Part shown: piece after piece, positions 1-8,285 of the stretch | Numbering within the stretch: position 1 is the stretch's first letter | How the letters are laid out: the number at the start of each line of letters is the position of its first letter | Assembly: GCA_002392705.1 (NCBI GenBank) | Contig: DGHP01000175.1 | Span: forward strand, 1 to 15,015 | Direction: 5' to 3' | Source: Lachnospiraceae bacterium UBA3845 | Lineage (GTDB): Bacteria; Bacillota; Clostridia; Lachnospirales; Lachnospiraceae | Length of the DNA stretch: 15,015 bases | The notes under the pieces: generated by a model | Databases searched by the model: none | What the model was told of the DNA's origin: nothing | What the model saw: the letters and a program-made list of their open reading frames with translations, nothing else | Program-made: the position numbers and the translations under genes

Positions 1-2
1 TG

Positions 3-155
3 CCGGTGAACATGTTAAGAAGCGGAGAGAGGGTTTTCCTGGACGACATGACCGTGGAGGACCTTGAGCAAACTTTACAAATTCCGGTCATTATTGTAGA
101 ATCGAGCGGTCGGGATCTGGTCCGGGCGCTTGCAGGGACCGGTCCTGATATCTGA
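3..155 (+). CDS. DUF512-family protein, C-terminal fragment (5' end outside window)
   Basis: The last 50 codons of a gene that begins before the window, ending at a TGA. The visible tail begins PVNMLRSGERVFLDDMTVED and continues with a valine/isoleucine-rich strand and a short ESSGRDLVRAL segment. This resembles the C-terminus of the DUF512 proteins (PDZ-like start, radical-SAM-like middle) that commonly sit directly upstream of der in Clostridia. The family's function is not established. The assignment rests on the short tail plus gene order, because the diagnostic N-terminal part is not present. It is followed by a 118-base gap before der and could be cotranscribed with it. Confidence 0.6.
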   Translation, partial: PVNMLRSGERVFLDDMTVEDLEQTLQIPVIIVESSGRDLVRALAGTGPDI

Positions 156-169
156 CAGTAGGAGACATA

Positions 170-258
170 TTTTGCCCACGGATGTAAGCGTCAGCGCAGC
201 AGACGTGGCTGCAAAATAGTCATCCGGACATTTAGTCAGAGTTCAAAACTTCGTTTTG
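170..258 (+). other. Hairpin-prone spacer upstream of der
   Basis: Two inverted repeats lie between the DUF512 stop and der. TTTTGC-CCACG at 170-180 can pair with CGTGG-(CT)-GCAAAA at 204-216. A second perfect 6-bp stem, CAAAAC (244-249) with GTTTTG (253-258), has a TTC loop and abuts the der ribosome binding site. Neither is followed by a T run, so these do not look like ordinary terminators. No function can be assigned; they could shape der translation or mark the intercistronic boundary. Confidence 0.3.
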
Positions 259-273
259 GGAGGAGGTATCTGT

Positions 274-1602
274 ATGAGTAAACCGGTTGTCGCGATCGTA
301 GGCAGGCCGAATGTGGGAAAATCGACATTATTCAATGCACTGGCCGGTTCCAGGATCGCCATCATCCAGGACACGCCGGGTGTGACCCGGGACCGGATCT
401 ACGCGGATGTGGAGTGGCTGAACAGGAAGTTTACCCTGATTGATACCGGAGGAATCGAACCGGATTCCAACGACGTGATTCTTTCACAGATGAGGGAGCA
501 GGCGCAGATCGCCATCGACACGGCGGATGTGATCCTGTTTCTGACAGATCTGAAGCAGGGCCTTGTGGACTCCGACGCCAAGGTGGCGGACATGCTCAGA
601 AGAAGCCATAAGAGCGTGATCCTGGTAGTGAATAAGGTTGATAATTTTATCAAGGATGAGCCCAGCGTCTATGAATTCTATAATCTGGGGATCGGTGACC
701 CGGTCCCGATCTCCGCTGCAAACAGGACCGGAATCGGCGATCTTCTGGATGAGGTGATGAAGCGCATGCCGGAGCAGACAGGGAAGGAAGAGGAGGACAG
801 CAGACCGAAGATTGCCATCGTCGGCAAACCGAATGTAGGTAAATCCTCCCTGATCAACCGGCTGCTCGGGGAGCAGAGGCTGATCGTGTCCGATATTGCC
901 GGAACGACGAGGGACGCCGTCGACGCGGCTGTAAAATATAACGGCAAAGAGTATATTTTTATCGATACGGCAGGACTTCGGAGGAAGAACAAGATCCGGG
1001 AGGACCTTGAACACTATATGATCGTGCGGGCCGTCGCGGCCATCGAGCGGTCTGACGTGGTTGTCGTGGTGATTGACGCTGTGGAAGGCGTAACGGAACA
1101 GGACGCCAAGATCGCGGGCATCGCCCATGAAAGAGGCAAGGGAATCATCATCGCGGTCAATAAATGGGACGCGGTTGAGAAAGACAATCATACCGTGAAG
1201 GAATTCACGGACAAGATCCGCCTTACCCTTTCCTTTATTCCCTACGCGGATATTATCTTCATTTCCGCGAAGACCGGACAGAGGCTTACAAAGCTCTATG
1301 ACATGATCGACATGATCATGGAGAGCATGACCAGGAGAGTGGCGACAGGCGTGCTGAATGAGATCCTGACGGAGGCCGTGGCCCTTCAGCAGCCGCCCAT
1401 GGATAAGGGGAAGAGGCTGAAATGCTATTATATGACCCAGGTTGCCGTGGCGCCGCCGACCTTTGTCCTGTTTGTTAATGACAAGGATCTAATGCATTTT
1501 TCCTATGAGCGCTATCTGGAGAACCAGATCCGGAATACCTTCGGCTTCCGGGGGACAGCGATCCGCATTCTGGTGCGGGAGAGAAAAGAAAAGGACCAGT
1601 GA
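274..1602 (+). CDS. der: Ribosome biogenesis GTPase Der (EngA)
   Basis: Der is an essential cytoplasmic GTPase with two tandem G domains that helps assemble the 50S ribosomal subunit. Both G domains are visible: GRPNVGKST near residue 10, then DTGG and NKVD; and GKPNVGKSS near residue 190, then DTAG and NKWD. A C-terminal KH-like domain follows (about 350-442). The length of 442 residues is normal for the family. The ATG at 274 is chosen because GGGAGGAGG at 258-266 lies seven bases upstream. The open frame extends to a TTG at 256, but that start would overlap the ribosome binding site. plsY follows after 63 bases, the usual clostridial order. Nothing is truncated or unusual. Confidence 0.97.
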   Translation: MSKPVVAIVGRPNVGKSTLFNALAGSRIAIIQDTPGVTRDRIYADVEWLNRKFTLIDTGGIEPDSNDVILSQMREQAQIAIDTADVILFLTDLKQGLVDSDAKVADMLRRSHKSVILVVNKVDNFIKDEPSVYEFYNLGIGDPVPISAANRTGIGDLLDEVMKRMPEQTGKEEEDSRPKIAIVGKPNVGKSSLINRLLGEQRLIVSDIAGTTRDAVDAAVKYNGKEYIFIDTAGLRRKNKIREDLEHYMIVRAVAAIERSDVVVVVIDAVEGVTEQDAKIAGIAHERGKGIIIAVNKWDAVEKDNHTVKEFTDKIRLTLSFIPYADIIFISAKTGQRLTKLYDMIDMIMESMTRRVATGVLNEILTEAVALQQPPMDKGKRLKCYYMTQVAVAPPTFVLFVNDKDLMHFSYERYLENQIRNTFGFRGTAIRILVRERKEKDQ

Positions 1603-1665
1603 CACGCAGAAGGACAGGATGAACGGGGCTAAGACCGCGCAGCATCAGGCGGAGGAAGCGGAATT

Positions 1666-2304
1666 ATGATCAGAGTGGTATGTCTGTTGATCGGCTATGT
1701 TTTCGGACTGTTTCAGACCAGTTATTTTATCAGTAAAAGCCGCGGTTTCGACATCCGCGATTTCGGAAGCGGCAATGCCGGGACGACGAATGTTCTCAGG
1801 ACCATCGGGCTGAAGCCCGGACTTATGACTTTTATCGGGGACTGCCTGAAATGTCTTCTGGCGGTCTGCCTGGTATCGCTCCTTTTCGGCCGTTCCCATC
1901 CCGACATGCTTCCGCTTCTGAAGATGTACGCGGCGATGGGAGCTGTCCTGGGCCATGATTATCCTTTCTACATGGACTTCAGGGGCGGCAAGGGCGTGGC
2001 AGCATCGGTCGGCCTGCTTCTGGCCTTTGACCCGATTGTCGCTGCCTGCTCCGCTGTTATCTTTTTCTCGGTTTTTTTCACTACCCATTATGTGTCGCTC
2101 GGATCGATCCTGATGCATCTGGGAATCCTGATAGAGGTCCTGATTCTGGGGTTGGTCGGACATTTCCATATGACGCACCCGCATCTGATCGAGCTTTATC
2201 TGCTGACCCTGGCGCTGGTCTCTCTGTGCTGGTGGAGGCACCGGGCGAATATATCAAGGCTTCTGCAGGGAACAGAGCCTAAAACTTATCTGAAGAAACA
2301 CTGA
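1666..2304 (+). CDS. plsY: Acyl-phosphate:glycerol-3-phosphate acyltransferase PlsY
   Basis: PlsY is an integral membrane enzyme that transfers an acyl group from acyl-phosphate to glycerol-3-phosphate, the first step of phospholipid synthesis in most Gram-positives. The 212-residue protein carries the family motifs GSGNAGTTNVLR at 34-45 and GHDYPFYMDFRGGKGVA at 96-112. It also has a late HRANISRLLQGTE segment and hydrophobic stretches consistent with about five membrane spans. GGAGG at about 1651 precedes the ATG by ten bases. It lies 63 bases after der and is probably cotranscribed. In many related genomes gpsA follows plsY; here a one-carbon folate pair is found instead. Confidence 0.96.
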   Translation: MIRVVCLLIGYVFGLFQTSYFISKSRGFDIRDFGSGNAGTTNVLRTIGLKPGLMTFIGDCLKCLLAVCLVSLLFGRSHPDMLPLLKMYAAMGAVLGHDYPFYMDFRGGKGVAASVGLLLAFDPIVAACSAVIFFSVFFTTHYVSLGSILMHLGILIEVLILGLVGHFHMTHPHLIELYLLTLALVSLCWWRHRANISRLLQGTEPKTYLKKH

Positions 2305-2310
2305 TTGTAC

Positions 2311-2530
2311 CGAAGCGGAGCGTAGAGCCACGAGCGCACAGAGGTAGTCTGGCAGCTAAAGCTGCCGTTCGCTCGGACGCAATTTAGCCAAGGCGGAATT
2401 GATAAAATCCCCTCTGACGGCTGCGGCGCTGAACCGGGCCGCCGGACAAAAACAAAAGCACCGCTGCAGAAGGCAGTTCTGCATGAAAATGCAGGCAGAG
2501 CGCGGGTCAGGCAGAATGAAAGGGAATGCT
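2311..2530 (+). other. Spacer with nested inverted repeats, possible extragenic repeat
   Basis: This 226-base gap after plsY holds a perfect GGCAGC-TAAA-GCTGCC hairpin at 2351-2366. It is enclosed by CGAGCG at 2331-2336 pairing with CGCTCG at 2370-2375. A CAATT/AATTG pair lies near 2380-2401, and TTCTGCAT/ATGCAG-type inverted repeats lie around 2477-2494. There is no T run for an intrinsic terminator. The open frame that begins upstream at 2399 crosses this spacer, but it has no credible ribosome binding site and the extra sequence is not part of the enzyme family. It may be a dispersed extragenic element. No second copy was found in this window. Confidence 0.3.
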
Positions 2531-3169
2531 ATGGATTTTTTATCTATGAGTTGTGATGAATTTACCGAGGCCCTGGCCTCAAAGGAGCCGGTGCCCGGCG
2601 GCGGCGGAGCGAGCGCTCTGGTCGGAGCCCTTGGAATCGCTCTTGGCAATATGGTGGGGAATCTTACGGTCGGGAAAAAGAAATACGCGGCCGTGGAAGC
2701 ACGCATCTATGAGCTGATGGCGGAAGCGGACCTGATTCAGAAGGAACTGCTTTCCCTGGTCAGAAGAGACGCGGAGGTTTTTCAGCCCCTGGCGGAGGCA
2801 TACCGCCTGCCCCACAGTACGCCGGAGGAGCAGGAGAAGAAAGACCTTGTGATGGAGAAAGCCCTGAAGAGAGCCTGTGACGTACCGGTCCAGATTATGG
2901 AGACGGTATGCAGGGCGATCGACCTGATTGCGGAATTTTCATCTATCGGAAGCAGGATGGCTGTCTCCGACGCCGGTGCAGCCGCTGCATTTTCCGCCGG
3001 AGCCCTCCGCGGCGCCTCCCTGAATGTATTTATCAATACCAGGTCCATGAAAGACAGGAAACTGGCGGAAGAACTGAACAGAAAAGCGGAGGAGATGCTG
3101 GATCAGTATCTCCCGAAAGCGGATGAGGTATTTCTGCAGGTCAGGAAAAGCCTGCAGGCAGCAGTATGA
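2531..3169 (+). CDS. Cyclodeaminase/cyclohydrolase family protein (FchA-like, FTCD C-terminal type)
   Basis: This 212-residue protein belongs to the family of formimidoyl-tetrahydrofolate cyclodeaminases and methenyl-tetrahydrofolate cyclohydrolases (FTCD_C, FchA). These are cytoplasmic, largely alpha-helical enzymes that interconvert one-carbon tetrahydrofolate forms. The diagnostic glycine-rich turn PVPGGGGASALVGALG is at residues 19-34, followed by the helical GNMVGNLTVGKKKY segment and a late SDAGAAAAFSAGAL helix. The ATG at 2531 gives the family's usual length and has AAAGGGA five bases upstream. In-frame ATGs at 2483 and 2516 are alternatives but have weaker ribosome binding sites. The stop overlaps the upstream edge of folD, which supports a role in one-carbon metabolism. 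Cyclodeaminase and cyclohydrolase activity cannot be told apart from the sequence. Confidence 0.88.
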   Translation: MDFLSMSCDEFTEALASKEPVPGGGGASALVGALGIALGNMVGNLTVGKKKYAAVEARIYELMAEADLIQKELLSLVRRDAEVFQPLAEAYRLPHSTPEEQEKKDLVMEKALKRACDVPVQIMETVCRAIDLIAEFSSIGSRMAVSDAGAAAAFSAGALRGASLNVFINTRSMKDRKLAEELNRKAEEMLDQYLPKADEVFLQVRKSLQAAV

Positions 3170-3180
3170 GGAGACAGGGA

Positions 3181-4032
3181 ATGGCAGCAGATATTCTGGG
3201 AAAAGAAGTCAGCAGCGCTCTGAGCGGGAAGATCAGGCAGAAGGTTGAACTGCTGGAGCAGATGGGGATTACGCCGACCCTGCGGATTATCCGGGTGGGG
3301 GACAATCCGGGAGATCTTTCTTATGAGAGAGGCGCGGGAAAGCGCTGCGCCGCCCTGGGGATCCTGGTTCAGAACCTGGTATTTCCGGGGGATGTGTCAC
3401 AGGCTGAGCTTCTTGCGGCGGTCCACGCTGCCAATGAAGACCCTTCGGTGCATGGAGTTCTGCTCTTCCGTCCGCTTCCGGCTCATCTGGACCGGGAGGA
3501 GATCGAGAACGCGCTTCTTCCCGAAAAGGATGTGGACGGCATGACGGATCTGTCCATGAGCGGTGTATTTACCGGGAAAGAGATCGGATACCCGCCGTGT
3601 ACGGCACAGGCCTGCATGGAAATCCTTGATTTCTGCAAAGAAGATCTGAGCGGGAAAAGAGCCGTGGTGATCGGCCGGTCCAACGTGATCGGGAAGCCCG
3701 TCTCCATGCTCCTTCTCAGAAAGCATGCCACGGTGACGGTCTGTCATACCAGAACCAGGGATCTGGCTGCGGAAGCGCGCAGGGCGGATATTCTGGTGGC
3801 TGCGGCCGGAAGGGCGAAGATGATCGGGGAAGAATTTGTGAGCCCCGGGCAGCTGATCCTGGATGTGGGAATCAATGTGGATGAGGACGGCAGACTCTGC
3901 GGAGATGTGGATTATGAAGCGGTGAGCGGGACGGTGGGCCGGATTACGCCTGTTCCCGGAGGCGTGGGAGCTGTCACGACGACGGTGCTCGCCCTGCACG
4001 TCGTGCAGGCCGCGCTTAGGCAGAACAGTTGA
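3181..4032 (+). CDS. folD: Bifunctional methylene-THF dehydrogenase / methenyl-THF cyclohydrolase FolD
   Basis: FolD oxidises 5,10-methylene-tetrahydrofolate to methenyl-tetrahydrofolate and hydrolyses it to 10-formyl-tetrahydrofolate in the cytoplasm. The protein shows the catalytic Tyr48 and Lys54 within DLSYERGAGKRC, the KDVDGMT loop, PPCTAQA, the nucleotide-binding VVIGRSNVIGKPVSMLLL, and the C-terminal PVPGGVGAVTT. It is 283 residues long, normal for the family. The ATG at 3181 is preferred because GAGGAG at 3168-3173 is seven bases upstream. An alternative ATG at 3166 overlaps the stop of the preceding gene (ATGA) and would add five residues. Having an FchA-like enzyme next door makes the cyclohydrolase step partly redundant, as seen in some anaerobes. 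Coupled expression of the two genes is likely. Confidence 0.96.
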   Translation: MAADILGKEVSSALSGKIRQKVELLEQMGITPTLRIIRVGDNPGDLSYERGAGKRCAALGILVQNLVFPGDVSQAELLAAVHAANEDPSVHGVLLFRPLPAHLDREEIENALLPEKDVDGMTDLSMSGVFTGKEIGYPPCTAQACMEILDFCKEDLSGKRAVVIGRSNVIGKPVSMLLLRKHATVTVCHTRTRDLAAEARRADILVAAAGRAKMIGEEFVSPGQLILDVGINVDEDGRLCGDVDYEAVSGTVGRITPVPGGVGAVTTTVLALHVVQAALRQNS

Positions 4033-4057
4033 AAATGAACTTACAGAGGCAGAACGA

Positions 4058-4912
4058 ATGAAGCTTGGACTGGTAATTGAAGGCGGCGGCATGAAATGTG
4101 CCTATACCGCAGGGGTCCTGGACCGGATGCTCGACGATGAGATCCGGCCCGACTATGTGATCGGAGTCTCCGCAGGCGCGGCCTGCGGAGCGTCTTTTGT
4201 CGCGGGACAGCGCGGGAGAAACCGGCGCTTTTTTGTGGATTATGTGACGGACCCGGACTATATGGGCATGACGGCCTTCCGGCGCAGCGGGGATTTCTTT
4301 AACCTGGAGTATATCTATCAGAATATGACCGGGAAAGACGGAAAGGATCCGCTGGACTATGACGCCATCATGAAAAATCCGGCGCAGCTCTGGGCAGTGG
4401 CGACGGATGCCGAGACGGGGGAAGCCGCTTATTTTACAAAAAAAGACCTCTCCCCTACAGACTATTCGGTTTATATGGCCAGCTGCGCCATTCCTGTGGC
4501 ATGCCATCCGGTCAGGATCGGGGAGCACCTTTATTATGACGGCGGCTGCAGTGATTCCATACCGGTCAGAAGGGCGCTGGAGGCAGGCTGCGACAAAGTG
4601 ATCATTCTTCTCTGCAGGCCGAAAGATACCGTGCGTTCTCCCGAAAAACACCGCAGGCTCTACCACAGCCTCCTGAGCCGCTATCCCGCCCTGGTCCATA
4701 ATCTGGACACCCGCCATGAGCGCTACAATGCTGTGCTGAAAGCCTCGAGGAGGCTGGAGGAGCACGGGCATGCCCTGATTCTGGCTCCCCATGAGGAGCT
4801 TCAGATCACGACCTATACAAAGGACCCCGGACAGCTTCAGGGCCTGTATGACACGGCCCTGCGCGAATATGATCAGGACCGGGAAAAGCTTCTGGAATTT
4901 ATAGGAGCCTGA
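4058..4912 (+). CDS. Patatin-like phospholipase family protein
   Basis: A predicted serine lipid hydrolase of the patatin fold, cytoplasmic or membrane-associated. The catalytic dyad is visible: Ser38 in the nucleophile elbow GVSAG and Asp161 in YYDGG. The oxyanion-hole loop EGGGMKCAYTAGV is at residues 8-20. No signal peptide or membrane span is present. The length of 284 residues fits the bacterial YjjU-like branch of the family. The ATG at 4058 has a modest AGAGGC ribosome binding site seven bases upstream, and the gene starts 25 bases after folD, so cotranscription is likely. The physiological lipid substrate is unknown. A link to PlsY-dependent membrane lipid turnover is only a guess from proximity. 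Confidence 0.93.
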   Translation: MKLGLVIEGGGMKCAYTAGVLDRMLDDEIRPDYVIGVSAGAACGASFVAGQRGRNRRFFVDYVTDPDYMGMTAFRRSGDFFNLEYIYQNMTGKDGKDPLDYDAIMKNPAQLWAVATDAETGEAAYFTKKDLSPTDYSVYMASCAIPVACHPVRIGEHLYYDGGCSDSIPVRRALEAGCDKVIILLCRPKDTVRSPEKHRRLYHSLLSRYPALVHNLDTRHERYNAVLKASRRLEEHGHALILAPHEELQITTYTKDPGQLQGLYDTALREYDQDREKLLEFIGA

Positions 4913-4924
4913 CCGCCCGGATTA

Positions 4925-5115
4925 TTACTATTCACGGCTTTCCACATCAAGCCTCAGACCATCCGTGCTTCGCACGTATGCCGCATCTTCGATGCTTATG
5001 CCTGAGGCTGTATGTGGAGTTCCTGCTTCGCAGGCCATATTTAAAATCAGAACCTGGTTCTTACGTGCAAGCACGACGAACCAGAACCCGATTTTAAAAA
5101 GGCCGTGAATAGTAA
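4925..5115. repeat. Structured extragenic repeat with long terminal inverted repeats (copy 1, full)
   Basis: A 191-base element with 17-bp ends: 4925-4941 (TTACTATTCACGGC plus TTT) pairs with 5099-5115, perfect but for one G-T. Inside lies a second stem, 4942-4957 with 5002-5017 (14 pairs around a 2x2 internal loop). Three small hairpins have TTC loops: CGTGC/GCACG at 4964-4976, GCATC/GATGC at 4983-4995 and CCTGC/GCAGG at 5022-5034. A final arm is formed by TTAAAATC (5041-5048) with GATTTTAA (5090-5097), and CTGGTTC (5054-5060) with GAACCAG (5078-5084). It contains no gene. It begins 12 bases after the patatin stop and lies upstream of the gdhA promoter. The right third recurs at 10519-10590. 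Confidence 0.75.
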
Positions 5116-5181
5116 CCCTGGATTAGTCAGTTTGTTTGAACAAATGGAATAAGTCGGGACGAAAAAGTTGCGAAATCCCAT

Positions 5182-5238
5182 TTTTTTCGGAAAAAATTTT
5201 TGTTTAATGCAAAAAACATATAATTTTTTCTGAAAAAG
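5182..5238 (+). promoter_or_regulatory. Possible CodY-like boxes upstream of gdhA
   Basis: Two AT-rich imperfect palindromes precede the gdhA -35 element. The one at 5224-5238 (TTTTTTCTGAAAAAG) matches 11 of 15 positions of the CodY consensus AATTTTCWGAAAATT, and the one at 5182-5196 matches 10. CodY represses nitrogen-metabolism genes in many low-GC Gram-positives when branched-chain amino acids and GTP are abundant. A and T tracts match this consensus easily by chance, so this is weak evidence. Confidence 0.25.
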
Positions 5239-5240
5239 TA

Positions 5241-6734
<1,494 letters not shown>

Positions 6735-6744
6735 TTAAGTAAAA

Positions 6745-6778
6745 AGTGCGGGGCCTGCGTCAGCAGGCCCTGTTTTTA
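6745..6778 (+). terminator. Intrinsic terminator of gdhA
   Basis: A perfect 8-bp GC-rich stem, GGGCCTGC (6751-6758) and GCAGGCCC (6763-6770), has a GTCA loop and is followed by TGTTTTTATT. It begins 16 bases after the gdhA stop. Confidence 0.93.
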
Positions 6779-6815
6779 TTCAGAAGAAAGATTGCAGAAC
6801 AGAAGAAAGAACTGC

Positions 6816-6849
6816 ATAAAAAACGGACTGCATAAAGCTGCAGTCCGTT
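6816..6849 (-). terminator. Intrinsic terminator of the minus-strand glucosaminidase gene
   Basis: On the minus strand a perfect 11-bp stem (6839-6849 with 6822-6832; AACGGACTGCA and its complement) with a 6-base loop is followed by a T run (plus-strand AAAAAA at 6817-6823). It lies about 25 bases past the stop. The plus-strand side has no T run, so it acts in one direction only. Between this and the gdhA terminator, CAGAAGAAAGA occurs twice (6781-6791 and 6800-6810). Confidence 0.92.
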
Positions 6850-6874
6850 CATATCGTTTATAAATTAAATCAGA

Positions 6875-7891
6875 TCAGTCGTACTGGGTCAGATTATACT
6901 GTTCAACCAGAGAGCAGAGAGAGGAGACGTAATTGGGAGCCGTAGCATAGCCGCCGTCCTTGATGATCTGGGCAACAGCTCTGTAATTCCTGTTCCCGAC
7001 CAGACCCTTATAGCGCAGGGAGCCGTCGCCGAGCTTGGCGTTGGCCAGATACGCGGAATGGTCTGCGATGCTCTCTTCGTAGCAGCTGTAGGCACGGAAC
7101 TTGGCGCTGACCGTCACATAGGAGCCATTCACATATTCCTGGGTCTGCTTCATGCAGACGGCACCGCTCCAGGGACTTGCCCAGGCCCAGGTTGTCTGGG
7201 TGGTATCGCCCTTCATTCCGAAAAGGTTGCAGGCTTCCGTCGCCAGGGAAGACTTTCCGTAGGAGCTTTCCACGATCGCCTGCGCGACTGTGATGGAAGC
7301 AAGAACGCCTGTCCGCTGCATATCTTCATGAGCAAGTTCTCCGATCATGCGGATAAATTCCGCATTGGAGGAGGGAGTCTTCGTAGTCTTCGTAGTCTTT
7401 GCTGCAGCGGCCGTGGAAGAGGAGGATGCCTGGCAGACGCCGTCGCTGTTGAAGGTATAGCGGCTTCCGTCGATCGCAACCGTCTTTCCGCAGATCGCCA
7501 TGCCGTATTTGCCGAGCTTGCCCTTTGCCTTGAAATAATAGGTATTCCCGGAAACGGTCTGCCAGCCGGTCTGAAGCTGCCCGCTCTCATTGAAGAGGAA
7601 GACCTTCTTGCCGATCTTGCTCAGCCCTGTAACGGCTCCCGCATCTGTGAAATAGTAGATGTAGGCACCGTCGTTGAACCAGCCTTTTACATACTGGCCG
7701 GATTCATCCACATAATAATATCTGCCGTTGATCACCTGAAGACCGGCGGCATAGCTGTAAGAGCTGCTTCCATCGGATACGGGGGTAAGTTCTGCAGCGA
7801 ATGTGCAGGAAGCAAAGAGAAGAATGGCCAGAACGGCCGGAATAATTAAGGAAAAGGCTGAAAAGCCGTGAGTTCTTTTTTTCATATACAT
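6875..7891 (-). CDS. Secreted glucosaminidase (GH73-type autolysin) with cell-wall-binding repeats
   Basis: A predicted exported peptidoglycan hydrolase of 338 residues. A basic start (KKR) and a hydrophobic segment at about 12-28 form a signal peptide, with cleavage likely near residues 32-33. Residues about 50-153 hold aromatic, glycine-rich repeats of the choline/cell-wall-binding type, such as GWFNDGAYIYYFTDAG and GWQTVSGNTYYFKAKGKL. A Ser/Ala/Thr/Lys linker (154-175) leads to a C-terminal glucosaminidase domain (about 176-338). Glu208 in QAIVESSYGKSSL is the likely general acid, and NLFGMKG is a typical downstream motif. The first ATG (7891) is preferred, with AAAGGGG nine bases upstream. 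It is divergent from the CoA-transferase and has its own promoter and terminator. A role in cell separation or wall turnover is inferred. Confidence 0.92.
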   Translation of the reverse strand: MYMKKRTHGFSAFSLIIPAVLAILLFASCTFAAELTPVSDGSSSYSYAAGLQVINGRYYYVDESGQYVKGWFNDGAYIYYFTDAGAVTGLSKIGKKVFLFNESGQLQTGWQTVSGNTYYFKAKGKLGKYGMAICGKTVAIDGSRYTFNSDGVCQASSSSTAAAAKTTKTTKTPSSNAEFIRMIGELAHEDMQRTGVLASITVAQAIVESSYGKSSLATEACNLFGMKGDTTQTTWAWASPWSGAVCMKQTQEYVNGSYVTVSAKFRAYSCYEESIADHSAYLANAKLGDGSLRYKGLVGNRNYRAVAQIIKDGGYATAPNYVSSLCSLVEQYNLTQYD

Positions 7892-7916
7892 AATTTGTAT
7901 CCCCTTTCAATGTCTA

Positions 7917-7945
7917 ATCTTACATGAAAATAAAAAACTTGTAAA
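7917..7945 (-). promoter_or_regulatory. Promoter of the glucosaminidase gene
   Basis: On the minus strand TTTACA (7945-7940) and TAAGAT (7922-7917) are 17 bases apart. The predicted start near 7910 leaves a short leader of about 19 bases containing the AAAGGGG ribosome binding site. Confidence 0.65.
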
Positions 7946-8276
7946 GAAATTATTAACGAAATATTTCAAACTGTGTTAAAACAAATCGGGAAAAGCGGCA
8001 GAATTGACAAATAAGCGCGAAAATAAGAGTATTAAGACATAAAATTCAGCTAAATAATGAGTATAACTATTAATTACAGATAATAATGCATTTGTACAGG
8101 ATCTCAGCTGCCTGCCAGGCAGCGGTTCAGGCTGCCCGTCAATATTTCATGTGTTTCATCTCTGCTCCGGCGGATGCCACGGGCGTACAGATGAAGTCCG
8201 GCAGCCGGAGCTGCCGTGCGCGGGGGGCAGTTCCGGCAGAGCGGGATTGATTTTTTCTTTCCTTTCACGGAAATTA
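7946..8276. other. Gene-free stretch with a GC-rich, hairpin-prone island
   Basis: No gene is supported here. Bases 7946-8097 are AT-rich. Bases 8100-8250 are much richer in G and C and hold several inverted repeats: GCTGCCTG-C-CAGGCAGC at 8107-8123; TTCATCT (8155-8161) with AGATGAA (8189-8195); CGGCAGC-CGGA-GCTGCCG at 8199-8216; and CTGCCG (8211-8216) with CGGCAG (8234-8239), which competes with the previous one. The island may be a structured RNA or regulatory region, or a remnant. It matches no RNA family I recognise, and no convincing terminator or promoter frames it. Confidence 0.3.
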
Positions 8277-8285
8277 TGGTATGAT
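8277..8285 (+). promoter_or_regulatory. Possible extended -10 promoter for the CoA-transferase operon
   Basis: TGGTATGAT at 8277-8285 fits an extended -10 (TGnTATAAT). No good -35 is present; CTTTCC at the 17-base distance is weak. A TTTCC-TTTCAC-GGAAA inverted repeat lies just upstream (about 8259-8273) and could be an operator. If used, the leader would be about 260 bases long. Confidence 0.35.

Noticed and set aside
256..273. Upstream TTG start for der
   Set aside because: The TTG overlaps the ribosome binding site that serves the ATG at 274, and the extra residues are not part of the family.
8004..8032. Perfect TTGACA in the gene-free region as a promoter
   Set aside because: At 17 bases the -10 would be GAGTAT; the better TATTAA is 20 bases away, outside normal spacing.
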